DNA of 64,000 nucleotides from Sphingomonas sp. PAMC26645 (GTDB lineage: Bacteria > Pseudomonadota > Alphaproteobacteria > Sphingomonadales > Sphingomonadaceae). This document shows positions 9,235-18,148 of this stretch, piece by piece (within the stretch, counting starts at the first letter, position 1; every line of letters begins with the position of its first letter). The stretch covers positions 1,236,501 through 1,300,500 of the forward strand of contig NZ_CP039249.1 in the NCBI RefSeq assembly GCF_004795835.1. Reading direction: 5' to 3'. The translations under genes and the position numbers were made by a program. The notes under the pieces are model-generated. The model was not told where the DNA came from, did not search any database, and saw nothing but the letters and a program-made list of their open reading frames with translations.

Positions 9235-10035
9235 CTACCGCGTCATCGCCAGCTGCGTATCGTCGAGCGCCAGGTCCACCAGCTTGCGCATCGCCGCGTT
9301 GGCGGCCGCTGGGTCGCTCGCGGCGATCGCCTCGTACACGCGGACGTGGTCGGGGATCGGGTTGCGCGGCAGCGACCGGGTGCGCTGCTTGAACTGCGTC
9401 GTCCAGCTGACCGCCGCGCCGATGCTGGCGCTGAGCACGACGAGCGCGTCGTTGCGGGTCGCCTGCAACACGGCGTTGTGGAACTCGCGGTCGGCAGCGC
9501 GGCCGGCTTCGGTGGCCAGCGTGTGGCGGCGCATCGCGGCGAGCGATTCCTTCATCACGGCAAGGTCGGCACGATCGCGTCGCTCCGCGGCCAGCGCGGC
9601 GGCGGCGGGCTCGACGATCGCCCGCAGCTCGAACAGTCCACGGACGAAGTCGATGTCGGGTTCGCCCGCAAACGCCCAGGCGAGCACGTCCGGATCGAGC
9701 AGGTTCCAGCGACTGCGCGGCAGCACGCGGGTACCGGTTTTGGGTCGACTTTCGACCAATCCCTTCGCCATCAGCACCTGGACCGCCTCGCGGTAGGCGC
9801 TGCGCGACACGTCCAGCGCCTCCGAAAACGCGACTTCGCCCGACAATGTGTCGCCCGGCAGATACTCGCCCGACAGGATCGCGGTGCCCAGCTTGTGCGC
9901 GATCGCGCCGTGCAGCCGCCGTCCCGTACCGCGTGGCGGGCGTGGCGGCGTAGCGCTTTCCGACGGTATCGCCGCGTCCGACGCGATTGGCGTATCCGAC
10001 GACGGGCTCGTCTGATCGGGATTGAAGTTCGTCAT
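9235..10035 (-). CDS. Second GntR/FadR-family regulator
   Basis: About 266 residues from the ATG at 10035, which has a good ribosome site (GGGAG, 7 bases away); the frame continues upstream without one. After a Pro/Ser/Thr-rich leader of about 40 residues comes the winged helix with LSGEYLPGDTLSGEVAFSEA and VSRSAYREAVQVLMAKGLVE. The FCD domain follows, with DREFHNAVLQATRNDALV and DHVRVYEAI. FadR-type regulators with this kind of sequence often respond to galactonate, glucuronate or related acids. It converges on uxuA and is oriented like the following xylose block, but it lies 145 bases from the beta-helix gene upstream. It may regulate part of the locus; the effector is unknown. Confidence 0.87.
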   Translation of the reverse strand: MTNFNPDQTSPSSDTPIASDAAIPSESATPPRPPRGTGRRLHGAIAHKLGTAILSGEYLPGDTLSGEVAFSEALDVSRSAYREAVQVLMAKGLVESRPKTGTRVLPRSRWNLLDPDVLAWAFAGEPDIDFVRGLFELRAIVEPAAAALAAERRDRADLAVMKESLAAMRRHTLATEAGRAADREFHNAVLQATRNDALVVLSASIGAAVSWTTQFKQRTRSLPRNPIPDHVRVYEAIAASDPAAANAAMRKLVDLALDDTQLAMTR

Positions 10036-10180
10036 TGGTAAGCTCCCATCACCGGGGTGATAGCCGCGTGACAATCGCGAGACGATAAGAGATTTTCTGT
10101 CCTGGGGCCCAGAAGGCGCGGATTCGGGCCGAAATCGATACATCGCGGCATAGTGCGACCCGCGTGGGTGGCCGCGATCG

Positions 10181-12322
10181 TCAGGGCTGTTTGTCCACCG
10201 GCTGGACGCCGCTGTGGTCGATCACGCTGCGCGCGGCGGCTGGCCAGGCATCGCCCTCGACCTTGATATTGTCGACCGCCCGGTTGTTCAGATAGTCGGT
10301 CCACGACCCCTGCAGCCGGCCGGAATTGTACCAGTTGCCGATCGCCAGATTGTCCAGCGCGGTGCGTTTCGGCGCGATGAAATCCTGTGAGTTGAGGTTC
10401 AGCCAGACGCCGCCGACGCGGTCGATCACGTTGTTGCGGATCGTGACGTAGCGCGATCCCTCGTCGAGGTAGACCGCGATCCCGCCAGCACCCGCGACGT
10501 CGGCGATGTAGTTGTCGGCGATCAGCGCGCCCGGATCGGCGGACAGATGATAGATCGCGCCGCCATCGGGAAACCACTGCTTGACCCGGGTCACACGGTT
10601 GCCGACTACGACCGTGTCGCGCAGCGTCGTCGGCGTGTCGTAGACCAGATTGCCCGGCTGGTCGTAATAGCCGCGCTGCTGCCGCCAATATTCCGCGCTG
10701 CCGCCGGGGTCGTTCGTGCCCCATCCCCAGCCGATGTCGATCCCGTCATACGGCGCGTCCGACACGTCGTTGTTCGCGATCACCGTCCCCGATGCATAGG
10801 TGACGAGGATAGCCGACTGCTCCTTGTAGTCGCGCGATACGCCGGCGATCCGGTTGTCGCGGATCAGGATGTCGCGCAGGCCCATTTCGGGGCGCGAGGG
10901 ATGGTGCGCGTCGGGACGGATGCCGCCGACCATGATCGCACCGCCGGCGAGGTCGCTGAAGCCGTTGCGCGTCACCTCGATCGCCGCGGCGCCGAGCCCG
11001 ACGTCGCCGTCGTTCGCGTCGGGATTGTTGCCGATGCCGAGCGCGACCTGCCCAAGTTGCGAGAACTGGTCGTCGTCGAACACGATACGGGTCGCAGCAG
11101 CCACCTGCACTGCGGCGGGCTGCTGGTTCCAGCGGTTGCGCATCGCCTCGAACGCGGGGCATCCCCAGCTGCAATCGCGGATCGGATCAGCGGGATAACC
11201 GGTCACGTCGCCCGCCAGATAGGCACCGCTCTGCTGGCTTGCATAGCCTTGCGGGCCCGAGGGCTGCAGCCAGCTGGTGTGGCGAAACGCGAGGTGGCGG
11301 AACTGGAGGTCGCGGACCGGTCGATCATAGCTGCCGCCGATCGCGACGAGTCGTTCGAGGATCGGCATCACGACCTCGGCGCGGCGCATGTCCTCGCCCG
11401 GCAACGGCTTGTAGTAGAGCAGCCCCGCCTCGGGATCGACATACCATTGGCCGGGCTCGCGCAGGAAGGCGAGCGCATTGACCAGGAACAGGCGCGCGAC
11501 CTCGGCCGAGACCGGCCGAGCGATCGTGTCGTAGCCGATCAGATTATTGCGCCAGCCCGGCTGTTGCATGACGATGCGCGCGCCTTCGATCGATCCCGCT
11601 GCGACCGACCCGCCTTCGATGCGGTCGACGACGGCGTGGCGGTGCGTGAACCAACTCATGCCCTCGATCTCGATACGGCGCTGGTCGGGGAGCGAGGCGA
11701 GTTCGCGCCACGCCGGGTCCTTGATGTCGAGGCCCCAGGTCTGGAACGTGACGGCGGAGCGCGGAATCTCGATGCGGGCACGGCTGGCGAGCTGGCCGTT
11801 TACCATCAGTTGCCGCGGATCGGCGCCCTTCGGCACGGCGGCGGACCAGATGCCCTTCGCGCGATCGGCGAGCCGCCACCCGTCGATCGGCATGCCGCCC
11901 GACAGGATCGGACGCGTGCCGGGCTCGCCTTCCCAGCGGACGGTGAAGCCGTTCTGACCGCCATCATCGGCGGTGAAGCGGAGCGGTGCGGTCAGCCGAT
12001 AGGTGCCCGGCGCGATCCGCACGGTGACGTCGTGATCCGGGTTGAGGCGTCGCACCGCGGCTTGCGCGCGCGCGGGCGTCGCGAACGGATGCGCGGTCGA
12101 TCCGTCGCCTGCGTCGGATCCGTTCGGCGACAGGTGGAGCACGACCGGCACGGGAGCGGGGCGGTTTGGGATGACGATGTGATGGCGCGCAGGCGCTGCG
12201 GGCGGCGCGATCACGGGAAAGGTCGGTTGCGGCGGAAGCTGCGCGAGCGCGGAGGATGGCCGGGTCGCGAATCCCGTCGCCATCAGCATCATCGCCGATA
12301 CCGCACGTGTCAGGGTCGGCAT
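10181..12322 (-). CDS. Secreted right-handed beta-helix protein, GH141-like
   Basis: A protein of 713 residues with a signal peptide (MPTLTRAVSAMMLMATG to SALAQ). After a proline-rich linker, LHLSPNGSDAGDGS and HPFATPARAQAAVR begin a parallel beta-helix, followed by LSGGMPIDGW and many short N/D-rich coils such as ILIRDNRIAGVSR and TIRNNVIDRVGG. This architecture and N-terminal block resemble glycoside hydrolase family 141, which includes an alpha-L-fucosidase of pectin breakdown and a xylanase; GH120 beta-xylosidases share the fold. It is the last gene of the block that also encodes XylB and XylA, so a role on xylan or a xylose-containing side chain is plausible. The ATG has GGGAGAG upstream. 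The enzyme class is moderately sure; the substrate is unknown. Confidence 0.72.
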   Translation of the reverse strand: MPTLTRAVSAMMLMATGFATRPSSALAQLPPQPTFPVIAPPAAPARHHIVIPNRPAPVPVVLHLSPNGSDAGDGSTAHPFATPARAQAAVRRLNPDHDVTVRIAPGTYRLTAPLRFTADDGGQNGFTVRWEGEPGTRPILSGGMPIDGWRLADRAKGIWSAAVPKGADPRQLMVNGQLASRARIEIPRSAVTFQTWGLDIKDPAWRELASLPDQRRIEIEGMSWFTHRHAVVDRIEGGSVAAGSIEGARIVMQQPGWRNNLIGYDTIARPVSAEVARLFLVNALAFLREPGQWYVDPEAGLLYYKPLPGEDMRRAEVVMPILERLVAIGGSYDRPVRDLQFRHLAFRHTSWLQPSGPQGYASQQSGAYLAGDVTGYPADPIRDCSWGCPAFEAMRNRWNQQPAAVQVAAATRIVFDDDQFSQLGQVALGIGNNPDANDGDVGLGAAAIEVTRNGFSDLAGGAIMVGGIRPDAHHPSRPEMGLRDILIRDNRIAGVSRDYKEQSAILVTYASGTVIANNDVSDAPYDGIDIGWGWGTNDPGGSAEYWRQQRGYYDQPGNLVYDTPTTLRDTVVVGNRVTRVKQWFPDGGAIYHLSADPGALIADNYIADVAGAGGIAVYLDEGSRYVTIRNNVIDRVGGVWLNLNSQDFIAPKRTALDNLAIGNWYNSGRLQGSWTDYLNNRAVDNIKVEGDAWPAAARSVIDHSGVQPVDKQP

Positions 12323-12394
12323 CGCGTCTCTCCCGGTCGGTCAGAATGCCGCCGGCGTCGGCAGCCGACGCGCATCGCCGCGCTGTCGGGACAT

Positions 12395-12426
12395 GCCCGA
12401 TCCCGCGCCGCAGCGCAGGATCGGGC
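12395..12426 (-). other. Hairpin between xylA and the beta-helix gene
   Basis: A 9-base perfect stem, GCCCGATCC with GGATCGGGC, extended by an inner GCGC stem with a 4-base loop. It lies 10 bases beyond the xylA stop in the 113-base gap. It lacks a T-run, so processing or 3' stabilisation of the xylA message is as likely as termination. Confidence 0.5.
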
Positions 12427-12435
12427 GGTCGTCGA

Positions 12436-13743
12436 TCAGAGGACGCGGTTGATGAGGTTCTCGATCCGCTCCTGCTGGCCGGAGACCGGCTTCGGGTCGA
12501 TGTCGCGCTCGACGGCCAGATCCGCGATGCCGGCGAGGTCGAGGCCACCGATCGCGCCACCGAATTCGCCGTCCCAACCGGCATAGCGCTTGGTCTTGAT
12601 CGCATCGATGCGGCCGTCTTCGATCAGCTTGGCGGCATTGAGCAGGCCCTTCGCGACGACGTCGATCGCGCCGACATGACCGTAGAACAGGTCGGCCGGG
12701 TCCATGCTCTGGCGCCGCACCTTGGCGTCGAAGTTGAAGCCGCCGGTGGTGAACCCGCCGGCGCGGATGATCTCGAGATTGGCGAGCGTCAGTTCCTCGA
12801 CCGAGTTCGGGAATTGATCGGTATCCCAGCCGTTCTGCGGATCGCCGCGATTGGCGTCGATCGAACCGAAGATCCCGAGCGCCGCGGCGGTCGCGATCTC
12901 ATGCTCGAACGTGTGGCTGGCGAGCGTCGCGTGGTTCGCCTCGATGTTGACCTTGACCTCGTTCTCAAGGCCATAGCGCTTGAGAAAGCCGTACACCGTA
13001 GCGGTGTCGAAGTCGTACTGGTGCTTGGTCGGCTCGAACGGCTTGGGCTCGATCAGGATCGTGCCGGTGAAGCCGATCTTGTGCTTGTGCTCGACGACCA
13101 GGCTCAGGAAGCGGCCGAAATTGTCGAGCTCGCGCTTCATGTCGGTGTTGAGCAGCGTCTCGTAACCCTCGCGACCGCCCCACAGCACATAGTTCTGGCC
13201 ACCGAGGCGGTGTGTCGCCTCGAGCGCATCGCGGACCTGCATCGCGCCGAACGCGAACACTTCCGGATCGGGGTTGGTCGCGCCACCAGCGGCGAAGCGC
13301 GGGTGGCTGAACAGGTTGGCGGTGCCCCAGAGGAGTTTGCGGCCCGATGCGGCCTGGAGCTGTTCGAGATGATCGACGGCTTCGGCGAAGAACTTGCGGT
13401 GCTCGGTGATGTTGGCGGCGTCGGCCATCACGTCGACGTCGTGGAAGCAGTAATAGGGCACGTCGAGCGTCTTGAAGAACTCGAACGCGACCTCGCGCTT
13501 CATCGCCGCGGCGGCGCTGTCGTTGGCGCCGCGGTGCCATGGGCGATCGAACGTGCCGCCGCCGAACACGTCGGAACCGGGCCAGCAGAAGGTGTGCCAG
13601 AAGCACGCGGCGAAGCGGAGGTGATCCTCCATGCGCTTGCCGAGGACCATCTTGTCCTTGTCGTAGAAGCGGTACGCCAGCTCGTTGGTGCTGTCGGGGC
13701 CCTCATATTTGATCTGGGGGATATCGGCGAAGAAGTCGGACAT
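12436..13743 (-). CDS. xylA: Xylose isomerase
   Basis: A protein of 435 residues, the length of class II xylose isomerases. The enzyme converts D-xylose to D-xylulose in the cytoplasm. Visible signatures include [24 protein letters not shown] (the catalytic His-Asp-x-Asp element), [16 protein letters not shown] (metal-binding Glu and Lys), [17 protein letters not shown] and [16 protein letters not shown] (metal ligands). The ATG at 13743 has AGGAAG seven bases upstream; a TTG codon just before it is unlikely to be used. The gene follows xylB with a 9-base gap, so the two are co-transcribed. The 5' neighbours encode GH43 enzymes that would release the xylose. Confidence 0.97.
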   Translation of the reverse strand: MSDFFADIPQIKYEGPDSTNELAYRFYDKDKMVLGKRMEDHLRFAACFWHTFCWPGSDVFGGGTFDRPWHRGANDSAAAAMKREVAFEFFKTLDVPYYCFHDVDVMADAANITEHRKFFAEAVDHLEQLQAASGRKLLWGTANLFSHPRFAAGGATNPDPEVFAFGAMQVRDALEATHRLGGQNYVLWGGREGYETLLNTDMKRELDNFGRFLSLVVEHKHKIGFTGTILIEPKPFEPTKHQYDFDTATVYGFLKRYGLENEVKVNIEANHATLASHTFEHEIATAAALGIFGSIDANRGDPQNGWDTDQFPNSVEELTLANLEIIRAGGFTTGGFNFDAKVRRQSMDPADLFYGHVGAIDVVAKGLLNAAKLIEDGRIDAIKTKRYAGWDGEFGGAIGGLDLAGIADLAVERDIDPKPVSGQQERIENLINRVL

Positions 13744-13752
13744 CAAAGCTTC

Positions 13753-15198
13753 CTACGATTTTGGGGTGATGCGGGAATAGGCTTGGCGGAACGCGGCCTT
13801 CTTCTCGGCGAGCGCCGAGACGAGGGCAGGGTCGGGGACGATGGTGTGCGAGACGGGAGGCGCGACGCAGATCTCGGCGGGGTCGCCGCCGTCGACGCCG
13901 AGCTGGGCAAGCCGTGCGGCGCCCAGCGCGGGGCCGACCTCGCCGCCCTGGAGGTAGACGAGTTCCACCTCCATCGCCGCGGCGATCACCTGGCCCCAAT
14001 AGCGCGAGCGGGCACCGCCGCCGATCACCGCGAGGCGCTCGACCGTCGTGCCGGCCTCCCGCAACACGTCGAGACCGTCGGCTAGCGCGAACGCCACGCC
14101 TTCGAGCACCGCCTGCGACAGGCGGCCGGCGTCGGTGTCGTTGTCGAGGCGGAGGAAGGCGCCGCGCACCTCCGGATCGTTGTGCGGCGTGCGCTCGCCC
14201 GAGAGGTAGGGGAGGAAGATCTCGGGGCCACTGGCGGGACCAGCCGCCTCGGCGCGCGCAAACAGGTCTGCAGCACCGGCGGCACCGGTGATCCGCGCGA
14301 CCCAGTCGATGCACGATGCGGCGGACAAATGGACCGACATCTGGTGCCACATACCGGGTAGCGCGTGACAGAAGGCATGGACCGCGCGCGCCGGATTGGG
14401 GCGGAAGTCGTTGGTCGCGACGAAGATGACGCCCGACGTGCCGAGCGACAGCAGCGCATCGCCGTCCTTGACGACGCCGACCCCGACCGCGCCCGCAGCA
14501 TTGTCGCTGCCGCCTGCGGCAACCGGGACTTGCGGCATGCCCCACAGTTCGGCGACCTCGGCGGTAAGCGTGCCGGTGATCTCCGTGCCCTCGTACAGCG
14601 ACGGCATCTGCGCCTGTGTCAGTCCGCACGCGGCGAGGATCTCGTCGCTCCAGCAGCGGCCACCGACGTCGAGCCACAAGGTGCCCGCGCTGTCCGACAG
14701 GTCCGATGCCTTGTCGCCGGTCATCAGCAACCGGACATAGTCCTTGGGCAGCAACACCGTCGCGATTTTCGCAAAGACCTCGGGCTCATGCTCGCGCACC
14801 CACAGCAGCTTCGGCGCGGTGAAGCCCGGCATCGCGATGTTGCCCGATATGGTGCGCAGGTCGGGAACGGCGCGCTCCAGTGCCTCGCATTCGGCAAAGC
14901 AACGCCCATCGTTCCACAGGATCGCGGGCCGCAGCGGCTTGTCGTCGGCGTCGAGCAAGGTCGCGCCGTGCATCTGGCCGGCGAGCCCGACGCCGCGCAC
15001 CGAGCGGCGGACGCTCGGGTCGATCGCCTGCACTGCGGCGATGGTCGCCTTCCACCACGCATCGGGATCCTGTTCGGACCAGAGCGGATGCGGCCGCTGC
15101 ACGGTCAGCGCGGCGGTACCCTGGCCCACCACGCTGCCATGCTCGTCGAGAACCACGGCCTTGACACCCGAGGTGCCGATATCGATTCCGAGGAACAT
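13753..15198 (-). CDS. xylB: Xylulokinase
   Basis: About 481 residues starting with MFLGIDIGTSGVKAVV, the phosphate-binding strand of FGGY carbohydrate kinases. Other family features are LAGQMHGATLLD, ILWNDGR, LPKDYVRLLMTG, the Ser/Asp region AAGGSDNAAGAVG and the C-terminal adenosine motif VIGGGARSRYWGQVIA. It phosphorylates D-xylulose to D-xylulose 5-phosphate, which feeds the pentose phosphate pathway. The start codon overlaps the stop of the upstream GH43 gene by one base (TGATG), implying translational coupling. The frame extends upstream but that part lies inside the GH43 gene. Only 9 bases separate it from xylA. Confidence 0.96.
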   Translation of the reverse strand: MFLGIDIGTSGVKAVVLDEHGSVVGQGTAALTVQRPHPLWSEQDPDAWWKATIAAVQAIDPSVRRSVRGVGLAGQMHGATLLDADDKPLRPAILWNDGRCFAECEALERAVPDLRTISGNIAMPGFTAPKLLWVREHEPEVFAKIATVLLPKDYVRLLMTGDKASDLSDSAGTLWLDVGGRCWSDEILAACGLTQAQMPSLYEGTEITGTLTAEVAELWGMPQVPVAAGGSDNAAGAVGVGVVKDGDALLSLGTSGVIFVATNDFRPNPARAVHAFCHALPGMWHQMSVHLSAASCIDWVARITGAAGAADLFARAEAAGPASGPEIFLPYLSGERTPHNDPEVRGAFLRLDNDTDAGRLSQAVLEGVAFALADGLDVLREAGTTVERLAVIGGGARSRYWGQVIAAAMEVELVYLQGGEVGPALGAARLAQLGVDGGDPAEICVAPPVSHTIVPDPALVSALAEKKAAFRQAYSRITPKS

Positions 15199-16346
15199 CA
15201 GTTGACGAACGGATCGATGGTCGGGATCGAGCCGTCGGGCGCGAACTTGAGTTCGGTCACCTTGACGTTGCGCAGGTGGTTCTTGTTGCTCATCTGCGTG
15301 TCCGCATAGAACAGCCACCATTTCTTGTTCCATTCGACGATCGAATGGTGGCTGGTCCAGCCCTGTACCGGCTTCAGGATATGGCCGCGATAGGTGAACG
15401 GGCCGTACGGGTTGTCGCCGGTCGCGTAGTTCAGGAAGTGCGTGTCGCCGGTCGAGTAGGTGTAGTAATATTTGCCGCCGCGCGTGAAGACCCAGGACGC
15501 CTCGAAGAAGCGGCGCTCATGGTCGCCGCCGAGCACGGGCTTGCCGGCTTCGTCGAGGATCTGGACGTCGCGCGGGGTCTCGGCGAAGCTCTTCATGTCG
15601 GGATTGAGCTTGGCGATCTTGCCCGACAGCGCGGGCTGGTCGTCCTTGCCGAGATCGGTGTCCGAACCGTTGGCGTCGAACTTGCCGTCCTTCCAGCGCT
15701 GGAGCTGACCGCCCCAGATGCCGCCGAAATACATGTAGCTCGCGCCGTTCGCGTCGGTGAACACTGCGGGGTCCATCGAGAAGCTGCCGGCGATCGGCTT
15801 GGGATCGGCCTTGAACGGACCCACCGGGCTCTTCGAGGTGGCGACGCCGATGCGGAACGTGCCGAGACCGTTCTTGTCGAGCTGTTTGTCGCGCGCCGGG
15901 AAGTACAGGTAATAGGTGCCGTTCTTGTAGGCGGCATCGGGGGCCCACATCTGCTGCGACGCCCAGGGCACGTCCTTCACGTCGAGCGCGACGCCGTTGA
16001 CCTTCACCGGGCCGCCGATGCGGTCCATGCTCAGCACGCGGTAATCGCGCATCGCATATTGGTTGCCGAGATCGTCGTCGGCGATCTTCACGTCGATGTC
16101 GTGGCTCGGATAGACGTAGATCTTGCCGCCGAAGACGTGCGCGGAGGGGTCGGCGGTGTAGATGCTGGTGACCAGGGGCTGCGACAGATAGCGCTTGCCG
16201 TCGGGGCTGCGCGGTTCCTTGCCGGCGGACGTGGTTTTCGCCCCGGGCGTCGAGGGGGCGTTCCCCCCATTGGTCTGGGCGAGGGCGATCGTCCCCGTTG
16301 CGGCAAGTGCGGCAATGACGAGCGTAGGCGCGAGGCTGAAACGCAT
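15198..16346 (-). CDS. Secreted GH43 glycosidase
   Basis: About 382 residues from MRFSLAPTLVIAALAATG, a signal peptide ending ALAQ; AGGAAGGA lies 11 bases before this ATG, so it is preferred to an in-frame start 30 bases upstream. The five-bladed propeller residues of GH43 are visible: Asp in YTADPSAHV (base), Asp in SMDPAVFTD (pKa modulator) and Glu in FFEASWVFT (acid). The family acts mostly as beta-xylosidase or alpha-L-arabinofuranosidase; this sequence does not settle which. The stop overlaps the xylB start, so the enzyme is made together with the xylose catabolic genes. A perfect palindromic operator-like site sits 61 bases upstream, suggesting a separate xylose-responsive promoter for this gene, xylB and xylA. 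Confidence 0.9.
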   Translation of the reverse strand: MRFSLAPTLVIAALAATGTIALAQTNGGNAPSTPGAKTTSAGKEPRSPDGKRYLSQPLVTSIYTADPSAHVFGGKIYVYPSHDIDVKIADDDLGNQYAMRDYRVLSMDRIGGPVKVNGVALDVKDVPWASQQMWAPDAAYKNGTYYLYFPARDKQLDKNGLGTFRIGVATSKSPVGPFKADPKPIAGSFSMDPAVFTDANGASYMYFGGIWGGQLQRWKDGKFDANGSDTDLGKDDQPALSGKIAKLNPDMKSFAETPRDVQILDEAGKPVLGGDHERRFFEASWVFTRGGKYYYTYSTGDTHFLNYATGDNPYGPFTYRGHILKPVQGWTSHHSIVEWNKKWWLFYADTQMSNKNHLRNVKVTELKFAPDGSIPTIDPFVN

Positions 16347-16406
16347 CGGTCCGTGGTCCTTCCTAATGTTCACCATCTGATGTGGTGTCGAGCTTCGATG
16401 TGTTTG

Positions 16407-16418
16407 GGTAGCGCTACC
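16407..16418. promoter_or_regulatory. Palindromic operator-like site GGTAGCGCTACC
   Basis: A perfect 12-base palindrome in the 150-base gap ahead of the GH43-xylB-xylA unit, of the LacI-operator form. It suggests that a promoter lies inside this reverse-strand block and that the three genes are controlled by an unlinked xylose repressor. No experimental evidence is available. Confidence 0.62.
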
Positions 16419-16496
16419 GTACGAAACGTGTCAACTCTTAGCACGCCGGGCGGACGACTGTCGACATGACCTTAGTCGCCTGTGGGCCTACTCGGC

Positions 16497-18140
16497 TCAC
16501 TTCCTCCACGCGTAGGGACCGACCAGCGTGCCGACGAAGCCGCCCGCGGTCCTGGTGCTGAGAATGCGCGCGTCGACGTCGCGTGCGAGGGTCTTCTTGC
16601 CGCCGGCGCCATCATAATCGAACGCCATCGTGCCGCCGTTCGCGCGGATCGTCAGCGTGACGGGGCCCGTGCCGGCGACGGGTGCGGAGGCGACCAATTG
16701 CTCCTTGCCCTTGTCGGCAGTGTAGAGCGCGACGACGGGCTTGCCGGCAATCCGGGTAATGCCGAAGAAAAGGTAGTTCGCGTCACTCTGCATCGCGACC
16801 AAGCCAGCGCGGTCGCCATCGGTGTCGGGGGTAAAGCGGACCGTGGTCGACATCGTCGCGACGTGATGCTGCTGACGGCGTCCGACGAACGACGGCACCT
16901 TGGAAAGATCGCCGATGCATCCGCCGCGGTCGAGGATCAGGTCGCCGTGGTCGAGCCGATAGAAGGGCGTCTTGGGCGTGCGTACGCCGACCCATTGCAT
17001 CGCCAGCTTGCTGCCGTCGAAGCTGTCGACATAGCCGAAATCGCCGCTGGTCGGGATGCGGCTGGGCGGGCTCGCAGGCAGCCTGGGCTTGGTGCCGACG
17101 AACGGGACCGGCTGGCCCTTCGGCAGGATGATCGGCCAGCCATCCTTCCATGTTACCGGTAACAAGAACGTCTCGCGGCCGATATTGTAATAGTCGCCCT
17201 CGTACGGCCGCACGCCGAGGAAGGTCGCGTACCAGTCGCCGTTCTGAGTCTCGACGAGCTTGGCGTGGCCGGTCGAGGTGACCGGGTTGGGCCGCGCTGG
17301 ATCGAGATCGCGCTGAGTCAGGATCGGATTGCCTGCGAACGGGACATAGGGCCCGAGGAGGGACTTCGAGCGCAGCGCGACCTGCGAGTGGTTCACGCTG
17401 GTGCCGCCCTCGGCTGCGGTCAGGTAATAATAGCCGTCCTTGCGGAAGATGTGCGGTCCCTCGATCCACACCGGCTTTTTGGAGATGTCGACGCCGCCAT
17501 TGATTAGCTGCGTGCTGTCGCCGACCATTTTCCCGGCGCGCCAGTCATATTCCTGGATCCAGATCGCGCGGTGGCCATCGTATCGCGCCGGCTCGGCGGG
17601 CGCGCGATTGTTGACGATATACGCCTCGTCGCCTTCCCAATAGATCGATGGGTCGATGCCTTCGAACGGCAGCCAGATCGGGTTCGACCACGGCCCCGCC
17701 GGGTCCTTCGCGGTGATGACGAAATTGCCTCTGCACTCGACGCACGTGTTGACGATGTAGAAGACGCCGTCGTGATACGAGATGTCGGGCGCGAACACCG
17801 CCTGCGACGTGCGCATGCCGGTGAAGTCGAGCTGCTCCGGCCGGTCGATCGCGTTGCCGATCTGAGTCCAGTTCACCAGATCCTTCGACTTGAAGATCGG
17901 CAGGCCGGGATAATGCGCGAACGAGGAGAGGACGAGGTAATAGTCGTCGCCGACGCGTGTCACCGACGGATCGGGATAATAGCCCGACAGGATCGGGTTG
18001 CGATATTGATTGGGGCCGACGCTAACCTTCTCCTGCGTGTGGCCGTCATAGCTGAAGCTGCTGAACCGCGGTGCGTCGCTGGCGAAGGCGGGTGTTCCGA
18101 GGGCGAGACCGGCGAGCAGCGCGAGCGTCTGGATTTTCAT
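16497..18140 (-). CDS. Secreted GH43 beta-xylosidase/arabinofuranosidase with C-terminal beta-sandwich
   Basis: About 547 residues from MKIQTLALLAGLALG, a signal peptide ending AFAS. Catalytic GH43 residues are Asp in YYPDPSVT, Asp in GIDPSIYWEGD and Glu in WIEGPHIFRKDG. The blade with LPIFKSKDLVNWTQIGNA and the C-terminal 180-residue beta-sandwich starting near SGDFGYVDSFDG are characteristic of two-domain GH43 beta-xylosidases and arabinofuranosidases (subfamily 12-like). CVEC in the second blade may form a disulfide. The start lies 8 bases after the GH9 stop, so these two form one transcript. Expected to act in the periplasm on arabinoxylan or xyloglucan fragments. Confidence 0.91.
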   Translation of the reverse strand: MKIQTLALLAGLALGTPAFASDAPRFSSFSYDGHTQEKVSVGPNQYRNPILSGYYPDPSVTRVGDDYYLVLSSFAHYPGLPIFKSKDLVNWTQIGNAIDRPEQLDFTGMRTSQAVFAPDISYHDGVFYIVNTCVECRGNFVITAKDPAGPWSNPIWLPFEGIDPSIYWEGDEAYIVNNRAPAEPARYDGHRAIWIQEYDWRAGKMVGDSTQLINGGVDISKKPVWIEGPHIFRKDGYYYLTAAEGGTSVNHSQVALRSKSLLGPYVPFAGNPILTQRDLDPARPNPVTSTGHAKLVETQNGDWYATFLGVRPYEGDYYNIGRETFLLPVTWKDGWPIILPKGQPVPFVGTKPRLPASPPSRIPTSGDFGYVDSFDGSKLAMQWVGVRTPKTPFYRLDHGDLILDRGGCIGDLSKVPSFVGRRQQHHVATMSTTVRFTPDTDGDRAGLVAMQSDANYLFFGITRIAGKPVVALYTADKGKEQLVASAPVAGTGPVTLTIRANGGTMAFDYDGAGGKKTLARDVDARILSTRTAGGFVGTLVGPYAWRK

Positions 18141-18148
18141 GGCGGTTC

